DNA from: Phycomyces blakesleeanus NRRL 1555(-) | Lineage: Eukaryota > Mucoromycota > Mucoromycetes > Mucorales > Phycomycetaceae | Direction of reading: 5' to 3' | Assembly: GCF_001638985.1 (NCBI RefSeq) | Contig: NW_017265137.1 | Span: 395,999-459,998, forward strand | DNA: 64,000 nucleotides | Translations under genes and position numbers: made by a program | Shown here: positions 12,328 through 24,110 of the stretch, piece by piece | How positions within the stretch are numbered: the first letter of the stretch is position 1 | Layout: every line of letters starts with the position of its first letter | The notes under the pieces: model-generated | Database searches by the model: none | Told to the model about the DNA's origin: nothing | The model's input: the letters and a program-made list of their open reading frames with translations, nothing else

Positions 12328-13275
12328 ATGAAGGAAACCCTTAGCAATGCCAATTTCCCTCGTGACGGTGAAGGTCGCGTCTACCACATTGGTGTCAAGA
12401 CCGGCGACGTTGCAAACCGTATCTTGACCGTGGGAGATCATGTCCGTGCCCGGGCTATTGCCAAGGAACTCGACTCTGAAGAAGAAGCCGGCCACCCGAC
12501 CTTTGTGAAGCAGAGCCAGCGTGGGTTTCTGACCATCACCGGTCGCTACAAGGGAGTTCCGGTGTCCATTATGGCCATTGGCATGGGTAACTGTATGATG
12601 GACTTTTTTGTGCGCGAGACAAGAGCTGTGACTGTGGGACCTATTGCGATCATTCGATTCGGATCATGCGGTAGTCTGAACAAGGATGCCCCACCCGGAG
12701 CAATCGTTGTACCCCGGGCTGGTTACTGTATCCGCCGCAACATCGACTACTTTTGCGAAGAGCCACTTGATCCCAAGGCCAAGGAGTCCCCTTACCTGAT
12801 CTCGGGTGTCTTTACGGCCGACAAGCAGATGACCGATCTGTTGGCCAGCTCGATGAAGGACGCCATTCATCCTCTGGTTGAAGAAGGAGCTAGTGTCGGA
12901 CCAGTCGTGGTCGGAGGTTTGAATGCCGATGGATGTTCGTTCTACTCTGCTCAGGGACGCATTGATCCTACCTTCTGGGATGACAACGAAGGTGTGATTG
13001 CCGACGCTCAGGCTAAGCACCCCGATACCGACTCGCTCGAGATGGAGACCTCGATGCTCTTCCATCTGGCCGCCTGTGCGCGCGATCCCGCCAGTCCCAT
13101 CCGTGCAGCTGGTTGCATGCAGGTATTCGCTGACCGCGTAAATAATGGATTTATTCAGCCCGAGGTGGTTGCTCTTCTTGAGCCAGTGGTCGGAAAGGCA
13201 GTTTTGGAAGCCTTGATCCAGGTTGACTTGGAGCCAGTTGCCGAGCAAGGCACTGTCTGGGAACGTAAAGAGTAA
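12328..13275 (+). CDS. Nucleoside phosphorylase, uridine phosphorylase-like (PNP/UDP family)
   Basis: Uninterrupted 315-aa frame. Family signatures: an N-terminal VYHIGVKTGDVANRILTVGD segment like the phosphate/ribose-binding start of PNP_UDP_1 enzymes, the GMGN loop, the IIRFGSCGSL motif, and LEMETSMLFHLAA, the Glu-Met-Glu ribose-binding motif. These enzymes split uridine or purine nucleosides with phosphate to base plus ribose-1-phosphate in salvage. The substrate cannot be read safely; the overall pattern looks closer to the eukaryotic uridine phosphorylase branch. The gene has no intron and its codons are clearly richer in G/C than the intron-rich neighbours, which could mean high expression or acquisition by transfer. 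It has its own TATA box about 190 bp upstream. Confidence 0.88.
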   Translation: MKETLSNANFPRDGEGRVYHIGVKTGDVANRILTVGDHVRARAIAKELDSEEEAGHPTFVKQSQRGFLTITGRYKGVPVSIMAIGMGNCMMDFFVRETRAVTVGPIAIIRFGSCGSLNKDAPPGAIVVPRAGYCIRRNIDYFCEEPLDPKAKESPYLISGVFTADKQMTDLLASSMKDAIHPLVEEGASVGPVVVGGLNADGCSFYSAQGRIDPTFWDDNEGVIADAQAKHPDTDSLEMETSMLFHLAACARDPASPIRAAGCMQVFADRVNNGFIQPEVVALLEPVVGKAVLEALIQVDLEPVAEQGTVWERKE

Positions 13276-13985
13276 TATATATATATACACACTTACATGC
13301 CATACATATGTACATACATATATAAAATAAAATATAAATATATAATAAAATCTATATATAAAATATACCAATTGAATATGACTTTATATATATATAAACA
13401 TTTTGCTTATAGGGCGAGTGAATATATCCATTCATAGTCAATTACACTTTTCTTTCTTTCTTTTGGGACACAAAAAGAAAAGGAGAATGAATTAGCAGAC
13501 GATGTCACTTGTGACGTAGACCATATTATTTATTTATTTATTTATTTATTTTTATTACTACAACTTGCTTCCAATTGACAGACCAATAAAGAAGAAAGGC
13601 ATAAGGACAGAACTAATGGCTGTAATATATAAATTCCTTTAGTTCAAATAGTAGACTTGTTTAAAAAAATAAATAATAAAAAATAAAAAATATAGTATTT
13701 ATTTTTTTGTGTCAAGGAAATTTGCAAGTCAAGTCAAGCTAGAAAATATATCATCTTAATCTTAATTATATATATAAAAAACTAGTGAATAAAAATATAC
13801 CACAAATCCTCCAACCATACCCCCTCCCAAAGCTTTTTATACAAGCCAATTTTTTTTATAATACTCTATATTATTAAATAATTTATTATTTTTTTTATTA
13901 TTTTTTTTTATTATTATTATTATTCTTCTTCTTTCACTACCCCTCTCTCTTTCTAACCCCTCTCTCTTTTGAACTTTACTTCATT
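13276..13985. other. Intergenic region between phosphorylase and NDUFA9
   Basis: Non-coding. It has (AT)n stretches, a TTTA repeat at about 13528-13552, TTATTATT repeats at 13880-13925 and a CT-rich promoter-like tract at 13925-13975 directly before the NDUFA9 start. Confidence 0.6.
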
Positions 13986-14763
13986 ATGCTTGCCAATGCT
14001 GCATTGAAACGTAAAATACAACAAAAATAAAAATAAAATAAAATAAAAGTAGAAAAGGAATCCATAGTTTAATACATTGATGAACCCAGAAAACTTACTT
14101 ATACATTACGCTTATTTTCATTTTCTTATCCTTTTTTTTTTTTTTTAAAAAAAAACATAACAACAAAAACGATAATATCAATAATAACAGAGGCTAGCCG
14201 TGTTCAACTGGCTAACAAGATGGCTCCTATCCAATCGGTAACTAATATACCCTTCTTTTTTTCTCTCAATACTTTTTTAATCAGATAAGATTACTAGTAG
14301 TAATAACCTAGAATAATAAATAAATGAAAATGCGAATGAAAATGTTCAATGTATTGATTTCAATTTCGAAAAAAAACAAAACACCAATAAATAAAATGAA
14401 AATATATATCAATAACAACAACAACAACAACAACAACAACCAAATAAAACAAAAGCGCGCTTTCCACGACTTGACCTTGAGAAAGAAAACTGGAAAGCCC
14501 TTGATTGGTTACGGTCGCGGTGGTCGGTGAGTTTCTTGTTTATTTACACATACAAAAAATATCAACGATTATAAGAGAGAGAGAGAGAAAAAAACAACGA
14601 CAGTGACAGCAACGATAAAGAAATAAAAACGAACACGAATCAAGACGCCTAGACAGCAGCACTTATTCACGTACCTACGCACCTATGCATCAACTATACA
14701 AACCAGCAAACAGTAAAATAAAATGACACTCAGACGTACACACGAAAACACGAACAAACATAC

Positions 14764-14796
<33 letters not shown>

Positions 14797-16765
14797 AGAA
14801 AGAGAGAACATAGAAAAAAGAAGCGTGAAAATAAACGTGAAAATATATATATATATATACGTATTTTTGTTTTTCAGCTCTTCAACCAACGGTCAAGTTG
14901 CTACTGTTTTCGGTTGCACTGGTTTTCTCGGTCGTTATGTTGTGAGCAAGCTTGGTGAGTAAATATATGATAGTAAATGTCAATTGAACGGTGATATTTA
15001 TACAATTGAACAGCCAAGCAGGGTACTCAGGTCATTGTCGCCAACCGTGATCCCGATGAGTCTAGACATCTCAAGGTTACTGGTGATCTTGGACAGGTTA
15101 TCCCTTTGGTAATTATTATTATTTATTTATTTATTTTAAGAAAAGAGAAGCAGACAGACAAACAGACAGAGAGAATTGGATCGAATCGAATCGAATCGAA
15201 TCGAACTGGATTGGAATGGAATGGAATGGAATATTTATATTCATACATTTTACTAGGAGTTTAGCTTGAAGAACAAGGACCAGTTGTTGGAGTGTGTCCG
15301 TCACTCTGATATTGTTTATAACTTGATCGGTCGTGACTACGAAACAAAGCAAGTCCTTTCTACACAACATTTTCTTTGATATATTTAGTAATTAGATTAA
15401 TTACTAACAAACTATTTTTTTAAAAAAAAAAAAAAGGAACTACACTTTTGAAGATGTTCACGTCAATGGCCCTCGTTTGATGGCCGAGGCTTGTGCTGAA
15501 GCTGGCGTTGCTCGCTTTGTTCAGGTTTCTGCTCTCAATGCTTCCGAGGATTCTCCTTCCAAGTTCCTCCGCACCAAGGTAATGTAATCAGTAGTGGTAG
15601 TATCAATAAAGGAAATGGAACGAGAAATATATATATATATATATAAATATAAATATATATTTGTATATATTTGTATATATTAGGCATTGGGTGAGAAGGC
15701 TGTACGTGAAGTTATTCCTGACGCCACAATTGTTCGTCCTTCCATTATGTGGGGCCATGAAGATCGTTTTCTCAACAGAATTGGTGGTAAGGCTATAAAT
15801 AAGACGTGTATATAGATTTTACAGATAGATAGATAGATAGCTAGATATGTGGTTCGATTATATATAACATGCACAAAAATCAATTCATCTTGAATGTTTT
15901 TTTTTTCTGTTGGGGTTAATTTTTAATTTCAATATTTTATTCTCGGTTAGATGCCGATGGTTGGCAATACTGGGTCAACGAGAGCAAGACCAAGATTTTG
16001 CCAGTTGCTGTAAGTAAACCAAGGCTTTTTTTTTTCTTTTTTTTCTTTCTTTCAAAGGAGATGTATATAAATTATGGCAGTAAAAGAAGCAAACAAACAA
16101 ACGTTAATAATATAATTGTTTTTGTAGGTGCTTGATGTCGCCCAGGCCTTGTCTGTTCTCTTGAATGCTGAATCCAGCATGGGCAAGACTTATGAACTTT
16201 ATGGGTGAGTTAACCTTTATTGATTTATCTATTACTCCTTGAATCAAGAAATTCTTGGTAGAAAGAACTAGAAAGGAATTATATGAATGTAAATATTGTT
16301 GGGAACAATTAAGAGTTTCTTATAATTCTGTTATTATTGTAGTGCCAAGCAATATACCTTTGAAGATGTGTTCAACTTGGCTCGTGAGATTTCCATGAAG
16401 CCTTTGCCTACTTACAACGTGCCTACCCCTGTGGCCAAGTTGGCTGCTACTTTCCTTGACAAGCTCCCCTACAACCAGATGATCAGCCCTGATTTGATCC
16501 AAAGAGTAAGTAAAATATAATACAATATAATATAATATAATATAATAACTTGTTTTATTTTATTTTATTTTTATTTTAGATGACTATGGATGACAAGCCT
16601 ACTCCTGGTGCTTTGACCTTTGCTGACCTTTACATGGAGCCTACCCTTTTGGAGAACGTTGCTATTCAGTACTTGAGACGTTTCCGTAGCAATGCTGTGT
16701 TTGATCTTCCCTTTGAGAAGGGTGATGGTCAGATCCAGAAGGGTGTTTACCACATCATTGATTAA
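13986..16765 (+). CDS. NDUFA9: NADH:ubiquinone oxidoreductase (complex I) 39/40-kDa subunit, NDUFA9 homologue
   Basis: Twelve exons: 13986..14010, 14191..14237, 14456..14526, 14878..14954, 15014..15108, 15257..15348, 15437..15578, 15684..15786, 15951..16009, 16128..16204, 16343..16505, 16580..16765; 378 aa. The first two small exons encode [18 protein letters not shown], a typical mitochondrial presequence, followed by [13 protein letters not shown]. An SDR-type Rossmann fold follows, with the nucleotide loop [16 protein letters not shown], then VSALNAS and the conserved [17 protein letters not shown] block. In complex I this accessory subunit binds NADPH structurally at the matrix side of the Q-module junction. 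Intron 6 (15349-15436) begins with GCAAGT, a GC-AG intron; the reading frame leaves no good GT alternative. Starting at the internal Met at 14220 would lose the presequence. Confidence 0.95.
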
Positions 16766-17045
16766 ACTCCAAAAAAAAATTATATTATATTATTGAAAAT
16801 AAACTGGAATAAATCAGTAAATAACATAACTAGAATTTATGATTTGTATAAAGAAGTTTTGTTTTATTTGTGTATTATGTATTTGTTTTTTTTAAAAAAA
16901 AATTACAAGATGTGTTGGTGGAAGTAGGGAGAGATTTGTTGTGTATATGTATGTAAGGATGTAAGGATGTAAGGATGAATAGGATATGGTTATTATTATT
17001 ATTTTTTGGTGTTTCTAAAACATATAAATAAATGATGTTTTTAAT

Positions 17046-17534
17046 CTAGATGCAGTTGGAGGACCAGCTCAGGACAGATGAAGGGGATGATTCTGGGGTT
17101 GGGTAGTAATTGGTTGACCAGCAAGAAGAATCCAGTCGCCAGTCTTCTTCATCTTCGTCTTCATCTTCTTCGTCGTCGAATGGGATAAAGAAAGCAGGAC
17201 CAGTTCTTTTGTAGAATGGAATCTGGTTGAATTGATCATTGTCTTTTGGTGAGGGAGGCATATCGTCTTCCTCTGACTCTTCAGACTCTTCGTGATCATG
17301 GTCATGGTCATGGTCATCGTATTCCTCTGGTTCTGACTCTGGTTCTGACTCTGACTCTGGTTCTGATTTTGATTTCTGTAGATAGCTGTCTTTGATTTCT
17401 AGGTGCCATTGGTGAGGTGGTATGAGAGTGACTGCAGTGAGAGTATTGCGAACCAAGACAAATGTCAATAGACTGCTGTGTGGACGATCAAGCTTTGAAT
17501 ATGATAAACGCGTCAAGGTAAAGAGAGATGGCAT
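17046..17534 (-). CDS. Hypothetical acidic low-complexity protein
   Basis: Single frame of 162 aa, not recognised. Residues 1-55 are ordinary sequence with a weakly hydrophobic stretch (LLTFVLVRNTLTAVTLI). Then come Ser-Glu-Pro repeats, a DHDHDHDHEESEESEEDD block, a short folded-looking piece (FNQIPFYKRTGPAFFIPF), a second Asp/Glu run, and a Ser/Pro-rich tail ending CI. A cleavable signal or a single membrane anchor at the N-terminus is possible. The histidine/acid block could bind metal, but that is speculation. The G/C-richer composition compared with its flanks and the lack of stops support a real gene. It converges with NDUFA9, whose stop is 280 bp away. Confidence 0.55.
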   Translation of the reverse strand: MPSLFTLTRLSYSKLDRPHSSLLTFVLVRNTLTAVTLIPPHQWHLEIKDSYLQKSKSEPESESEPESEPEEYDDHDHDHDHEESEESEEDDMPPSPKDNDQFNQIPFYKRTGPAFFIPFDDEEDEDEDEEDWRLDSSCWSTNYYPTPESSPSSVLSWSSNCI

Positions 17535-19107
17535 ACGATATTTTTGCTTAATTTAATTTAATTTGGCTTTATTTTTGTATGTAGAAAGTAAAAAAAAAAA
17601 AAAAAAAAAAAGGAAAATAAAAGATGGAATGAATTGAATTGATTTTATACCTTTTTTTTTTTTTTTGGTTTGTTTGTTTGTATGGTTTCTCCATATTGTG
17701 GGGTAAATTCTATTGGTAGATGTGGTGTATAGTAGTAATAATTTTATTTTTTTGACCATTGGATTCTGGTTTGTCTGGTGATTTGTCTAAATTCTGTCGT
17801 GTCACCCCCTCCCAAACACGTGAAGGCTAAAAGACCCTGGTTGGGACGGACGAGCCGAGGGTTGGCTTCTGAACAAGGCAATACACAACCACCTATATAT
17901 TTTATTTTTTATCTACACTTCTTTAACATAAATATTATAGTTGTAGGTATTTAGTATTTTTATATATAAAACAAAAGAAGGCTTATTCTGATAGGTCTGA
18001 TAAGCCATTTTAATGATGTGAAAGAAGAATAAAGTCAATTGTTAATAACAGCAGGCCCATCTACCCAAATTTATACCATCATCATCATCATCATTATCAT
18101 CATTCTATATACTCTAAATACATCTTTTTCATTCTCAGATAGATAGATAGATAGATATTTTTAATCGATCAATTTTGTCTGTGTGTCTTTCTTTTAAAAA
18201 TATTACATATATTTTAATATACAGCTATAAAAACAATTCAAAAAGAAACCAGATTACCCCAGAAAAATATTGGTAAAACACTACGGGAAAAAAAATAAAA
18301 TTTAAAAGGGTTACCTTGTTCAGGTTATACAAATATATATATATTATAATATTAGTATTAGTATTATATAGAAAGGAGAGGAGAAAAGAAAGAAAAAGTA
18401 AAGTAAAGAAACAAGGAGAATAATTGCATTTATCGTTGTTGTTCATTTGACAGAAAGAAACTAAAAAGAAAAAGAAAAGAAAAGGGCGTCTGTAAACCGA
18501 AATATATGGAATTATTTGTAACTGAACCTCTATTCATTAAATCAAAAAGAAAAGTATATACATATTATTATTTCCTGCTTATAAATATCAATATAATTGA
18601 CTACTGGACTGACTGACTGACTGACTGACTGACTGACTTGTTCAAATGACAAGCTTTTAATCTGCTTTGCTTTGCTTTGCTTTGCTTAGCTTAGCTTAGC
18701 AAAGCTTAGTTGAGGATAACATATGAAAATTTTAGTCTTGAGTTACTTTTCTTTTTTAAAAAAAAAATAAAATAAATTATTTATGCCCTCTCCTTGGTTC
18801 AAATAGGGAAGAAAAGGAAAGCTGTCAGAACAGGATTAAAGAAGTTGAAGATCCAAGAATATCATGACAGCTGCCACAAATGTATATATTATATATTATA
18901 TACCCATTTCTATCACTACTGCCACTATTGTTATTTCCATTCTTCTTTATTCTTCTTCTTTGTTCTTCTTTGTTCTTATATATATCTTGGTACATGAGTA
19001 TCCCAAGTACGTGTGCTCATAAATCTGTGTATATATATATATATATATGTGTGTGTGTGGGGTTTATTGGACAGTAGGTGAGCACAAAACCGAAACCATA
19101 ACCATAA
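17535..19107. other. Intergenic region with simple repeats and a CACGTG site
   Basis: No gene is supported. A relatively G/C-rich patch at about 17795-17890 contains CACGTG at 17817-17822 and lies about 280 bp upstream of the minus-strand hypothetical gene, so it may be its promoter. Other content: poly(A) at 17590-17611, a GATA run near 18139-18156, eight GACT units at 18607-18638, and CTTTG then CTTAG repeats at 18664-18700. A lysine-rich frame at 18794-18880 has no recognisable family. Confidence 0.5.
18607..18638. repeat. (GACT)8 microsatellite
   Basis: Eight perfect GACT units in intergenic DNA. A CTTTG/CTTAG pentanucleotide tract follows about 25 bp later. Confidence 0.9.
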
Positions 19108-19924
19108 CTAAAGCTAAAAACCAAAACCGGGTACCTATATATATATAAAAAGTCTAAGCATCAAAAGAATAATTAGACAAATAGATAAAAATTAGTACCT
19201 AAAATAAAAACGAAACTTTGGAGGTAAGAGAACAAAACAGAATAGAGCAGGGCATAGCGGGGTATATCAGGATAGTGTAGTGTAGGGCAGAGGAAGGGGG
19301 GCGACAAACCAAGGTAAGCCGGGTGTTATACTCATATTCATTTTGGCATTGATTTTATAGATGTATTCTTTGCATCTGGTGGGGTACAAAGCATATGCCA
19401 AACTGTAATTTGATGCTAAATTCATTCGCAACCAAGCATTACTATACTGCACTGCCCTGTCCTGTCCTGGGCTATACTAAATGGTTTCTCTTGTTATTAT
19501 TTTTCTGTACCTTTTTATTTTATTTCTATAGATATATTATATATCAATTAACCTATATATCTGTCTATTTTACCACTTATTTCTCACTGTTAATAGACAT
19601 ACACCCACATAGAGTTGTTTCGATAATGAAGCTTGTTTAAAAAATGTGCTTTATGATTTCTTGTGTAAAAAAAATATAGGAAAGGGGGTAGGTGAAAAGG
19701 GGATGTGTGATTTGGATTTGGGAGAAAGGGGGGGGGGGGGGGGGAAACAAAAAAAAATAAAGGTAAAGGGGATAAAGAAAGAGATAAAGAGTGGGATAGA
19801 GAGGGATTCCGGAAGTTTCTATCTAACCCCCCGCCCGCTTGCCCGCTTGCCTGCTTGCTTGATTGCCCGCCCGCCTGTCTGTGTAAAGGGGGTAAAGGGG
19901 GGAAAAAAAAAAAAAAAAAAAAAA
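19108..19924. repeat. First copy of an ~817-bp block flanking an assembly gap
   Basis: This block recurs at 20025-20841, offset exactly 917 bp. The first ~640 bp look identical by eye. Both contain a 17-G run (19728-19744 here), after which this copy degrades progressively into G/C/A substitutions and ends in a poly(A) run at the N gap. That decay towards a contig end is what low-quality consensus looks like. The block is non-coding. It is most likely the same locus assembled twice. Confidence 0.9.
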
Positions 19925-20024
19925 NNNNNNNNNNNNNNNNNNNNNNNNNNNNNNNNNNNNNNNNNNNNNNNNNNNNNNNNNNNNNNNNNNNNNNNNNNNN
20001 NNNNNNNNNNNNNNNNNNNNNNNN
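19925..20024. other. Assembly gap of 100 N
   Basis: Exactly 100 unknown bases, the customary placeholder for a gap of unknown size. The flanking sequences are copies of each other, so the true gap may be negative, meaning the contigs overlap. Confidence 0.98.
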
Positions 20025-20820
20025 CTAAAGCTAAAAACCAAAACCGGGTACCTATATATATATAAAAAGTCTAAGCATCAAAAGAATAATTAGACAAATA
20101 GATAAAAATTAGTACCTAAAATAAAAACGAAACTTTGGAGGTAAGAGAACAAAACAGAATAGAGCAGGGCATAGCGGGGTATATCAGGATAGTGTAGTGT
20201 AGGGCAGAGGAAGGGGGGCGACAAACCAAGGTAAGCCGGGTGTTATACTCATATTCATTTTGGCATTGATTTTATAGATGTATTCTTTGCATCTGGTGGG
20301 GTACAAAGCATATGCCAAACTGTAATTTGATGCTAAATTCATTCGCAACCAAGCATTACTATACTGCACTGCCCTGTCCTGTCCTGGGCTATACTAAATG
20401 GTTTCTCTTGTTATTATTTTTCTGTACCTTTTTATTTTATTTCTATAGATATATTATATATCAATTAACCTATATATCTGTCTATTTTACCACTTATTTC
20501 TCACTGTTAATAGACATACACCCACATAGAGTTGTTTCGATAATGAAGCTTGTTTAAAAAATGTGCTTTATGATTTCTTGTGTAAAAAAAATATAGGAAA
20601 GGGGGTAGGTGAAAAGGGGATGTGTGATTTGGATTTGGGAGAAAGGGGGGGGGGGGGGGGGAAACAAAAAAAAGTAAAGGTAAAGGGGATAAAGAAAGAG
20701 ATAAAGAGTGAGATAGAGAGGGATTCTGTATGTTTCTATCTATCTCTCTGCCTGCTTGCCTGCTTGCCTGCTTGCTTGATTGCCTGCCTGCCTGTCTGTG
20801 TAATGTGTGTAATGTGTGTA

Positions 20821-20841
<21 letters not shown>
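20025..20841. repeat. Second copy of the ~817-bp block
   Basis: Matches 19108-19924 base for base over most of its length, then carries the cleaner version of the right end: CTGC/CTTG-rich repeats and a GTAATGTGT array leading into (AT)n. It is continuous with the A20/AN1 gene downstream, so this is probably the correct copy. Confidence 0.9.
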
Positions 20842-20852
<11 letters not shown>

Positions 20853-20922
20853 AAGATGAGTTCTGCTGTAATTCATCATCGTTATTATTGTTGTTTGTTC
20901 GTGTTCTTAGACTTGATGTCTT

Positions 20923-22296
20923 TTAAAGACTATCAAGACGTTGGAAAGATCTTCCTCCACGCGGCCTGTCATTGAGCTTTGGGTTGTTTTTGGCAAGAAT
21001 ACCTATAAAATACAATACAATTGATAATGATTACGTACATTATTATTATTATTATATATATTTAGTAATACATCCCATAATAACAATAAAGTAAAGTAAA
21101 AATTACCCTTGTCCATTGAGGCATGATCAAATTCACAGTTGTGCTTATCTGGGAAACGATGAGAATCACAAAACACATATTCACAACGGCACTTGTTACT
21201 CAGTTGTTTGGCCAGAGGAATCTACAGTCATTTGAAACAACAAACACACAGACATATAATATACATATACATATTAGTAAATAGATTGGTTTGCTTATTA
21301 TTGTTATTGTTGTGATTATACTCATGACAATTGTCTTGATATCATTCATATGCACACTTTTGGACTTCTTTAAAGACACACATATCTCTTTCTTTTCTTT
21401 ATATGCGTTTGTAGTGTGATGCTATAAGAGTGCGTGCGTCTACACTCTATACATACACATACAACACCAGCCAAAACAAACAAACAAACAAAGAAAGAAA
21501 GAAATTGATAAAATTCTGTATATATTGTTTTTACCTTGAGGCGACAAATGAAGCAACGTCCCTTTGACTTCTGGACCGGACTGGGTTCTTTTTCTTTTTC
21601 TTGTTCTGCACCTTCTTTGACTTTGACTGTATCTTTGGTCGTATCTTTGTCTGTGTCTGTGTCTTTGTCTTTGTCTTTTTCTTTGGCATCGGTGTTGGCT
21701 TTGGCTTTGTCTTTGTCTTTGTCTTTGGCTTCAACCGGTTTAGAAGTCGGTTCTGTTTCCTTTTCCTTTTTAGCTGGCAATGGAATAACTTCCGATGATC
21801 CCAACAAAGCATTCATCTCTTTGGCATTAGGCAATTCTACTTGACCTGTGTGGTTGATGTTGTTGATGTTGTTGATGTTGTTGATGTTTTTTTTTAAGGA
21901 TATTGATTATTGATATTTATTATTGATATATAATAAATAAATAAATAAAAATATACAACAAATAAAGCATAGACATAAGTATGAATATAAAGGTAAAGGT
22001 AAAGGTAAAGGTAAAGATGTATTTATGTATGTATATACAATGTATAATATAAAATGAAACAAGAGGTAAATGAATAATAATAATAATAATTAGTTTTATT
22101 GTCCTTCTTTTCTCTTTTTCTTCTACTTTTGGTATCTTTTTAAAAAGAAAGCAATTGAGATTATCTAACCTTGCTTATTTTGTGCTTCTTGTTCTTTAAA
22201 GCATTTAGAGCACATCTGGTTGTAAATCTTGCTTCCATAGAAACCGCAGCCAGCTGTGCAAGGTGTAGGGCCATTGAGAGCATTGTTATCTTCCAT
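20923..22296 (-). CDS. A20/AN1 zinc-finger protein (ZFAND5/6, stress-associated protein type)
   Basis: Four minus-strand exons: 22296..22170, 21845..21535, 21221..21107, 21002..20923; 210 aa, phases closing. Exon 1 encodes an A20 finger: Cys13, Cys17, Cys29, Cys32 in C-x3-C-x11-C-x2-C, with GCGFYGS. Exon 2 is a charged linker dominated by Lys-Asp dipeptides. The last part is an AN1 finger starting RCFICRLK, then CRCEYVFC, the histidines of DSHRFPDKH and the final NC, followed by the typical tail KNNPKLNDRPRGGRSF. Relatives bind ubiquitin through A20 and act in stress responses or proteasome recruitment. The AN1 finger is split by two introns (after RLK and after the final His/Cys region). All metal ligands are present. 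Confidence 0.93.
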
Positions 22297-24110
22297 CCTT
22301 GATGATTATATAATTTCTATTAAAAAAAAAAAAGATTTATTGATTGGTAATTTGTAATTTGTAATTTGTAATTTGTAATGAGATTGAGAATGTATATATA
22401 TATATTATATAAAGAGGTAAGGAGATGTAAGTATACCCAAGACAAACAAAAAAAAAGAGAGAGAAAGGACAAGAGATATATTTATATATGAGAATGAAGC
22501 AAGATGAGTCAAAGTAAGTAAGTAAGAAAGAAAGAGAAAGAAAGAAAGAAAAAAAAAAGAAAATAAAAGATAACTAGACCATTTTAGATTCCACACCCTT
22601 TTCTAAAATGTCTTGACTGCTTTTGTCGTACAACGTCTGCAAGGAGTCAATAAATTGAATTGAATAAACAGTGAGTGAGTGATTTATCTTGATATTTGTA
22701 AATCCTTTGGTCAAGTAGGTGGAATGTATGGTAAGCTAAGAAATACATTTAGTAATGATGCCTTTTTACCTTTTGAGTTGTGAATAGTTGTTACTGTTTG
22801 TTCTTACTGCTGTAGTAAACTTATAGTAACCGTAACTGTAACTTATGTAACGGTAGCTGAAAATTGTAGCTGTGGTTCTAAAAGGAGGCAATATTAAGAA
22901 TCTTTATTATATATTGTACAAATTTGGTGTGGACTAGGAATAGAAAAAAAAAAAGTAGTAGTATGTACAATTTTACTTTTATTTATTCATTCATTCATTC
23001 ATTCATTCATTCATTTTATACACTATAACAGTTGATAATAAAATCAAATCAAATCAAATCAAATATAACATCCGATACGGGGGATCTGGTGCATTTGGTT
23101 ATGAAACCTAGAAGGTCAAATAAAATATATAAAAAAAAATGCTAAATCAATTACTGGTATTATTGCTATTGAATTGATTAAATAAAATAAAAATAAAATG
23201 GTTCGCTGCATTATTCACACTACCTGTGACGTGATTGCTGCTAGCAATTAAGAAGTTTTTCTTTTTTTTTTATATTATAAAAATAAATTAAGATCAAGCA
23301 TCAGTATCAGCGTCACTTCTTTAAAATTAATAGTGTAATAAATCAATAAACAATAATCAGCAATCTTTATTAAAGGGCGTTTTATTGATAAACTAACATA
23401 ATTGCTATTAGCCATAACATATATTATATTATATTATATATAAAAATAATAATAATAATAATAAAAATGCTAATTCTTGGCAAAAGTATTTAAAGCATAT
23501 TTTGTAGTATTATAAATATAAATTAGTATTGATATTCACTAGACAGACAGATATCTCAAAAAATAAAAAGCATACATGGCTTTTCTCCTTTGTGTTTGTG
23601 ATTTTTTTTTTCGATATCAGATATTTAAATTAAAAATCACAAACACACAAAAATAATAAATCTATTATTAGAAGCAATTCGAAATAATTATCATTTAATA
23701 TCATTTAAAACCACAGACACACTCAGTATAAGCACCGCTCGCAAAAAAAGCGCAATTATGCGTATCCTTCTATTTTCAAAAGTACGATAACCCAGAAGTC
23801 TAGGATTTAATAGGAGATTACTTTTTTAAAATACGTATTTTACATTCAACTTGGTATTTAAGTGGCGATACAACAAATATGCATTCTTGTGTAATTCTAA
23901 ACGCAAGAAATATGTTATTATTATTTAGCATTAAAAAAAAATTAAAAAAATTATTTTATTAGGATTTCAATATACCCAAAGAATTGTTAATATTATTAAA
24001 AACCAATAAACATTATACATTTAATATTAATTATTATCATTTTTTTTACTTTTAAAAAGCTATATATATATACAATATTCATTTGACCACCCCCTGATAT
24101 TAGACCACGC

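Noticed and set aside
18794..18880. Lysine-rich frame with a TTCAAAT tRNA-like core
   Set aside because: No tRNA stems form around the core, and the peptide has no recognisable family.
19646..20859. Glycine- and lysine-rich frames repeated on both sides of the N gap
   Set aside because: They arise from the 17-G run and poly(A) tracts in the falsely duplicated block, not from genes.
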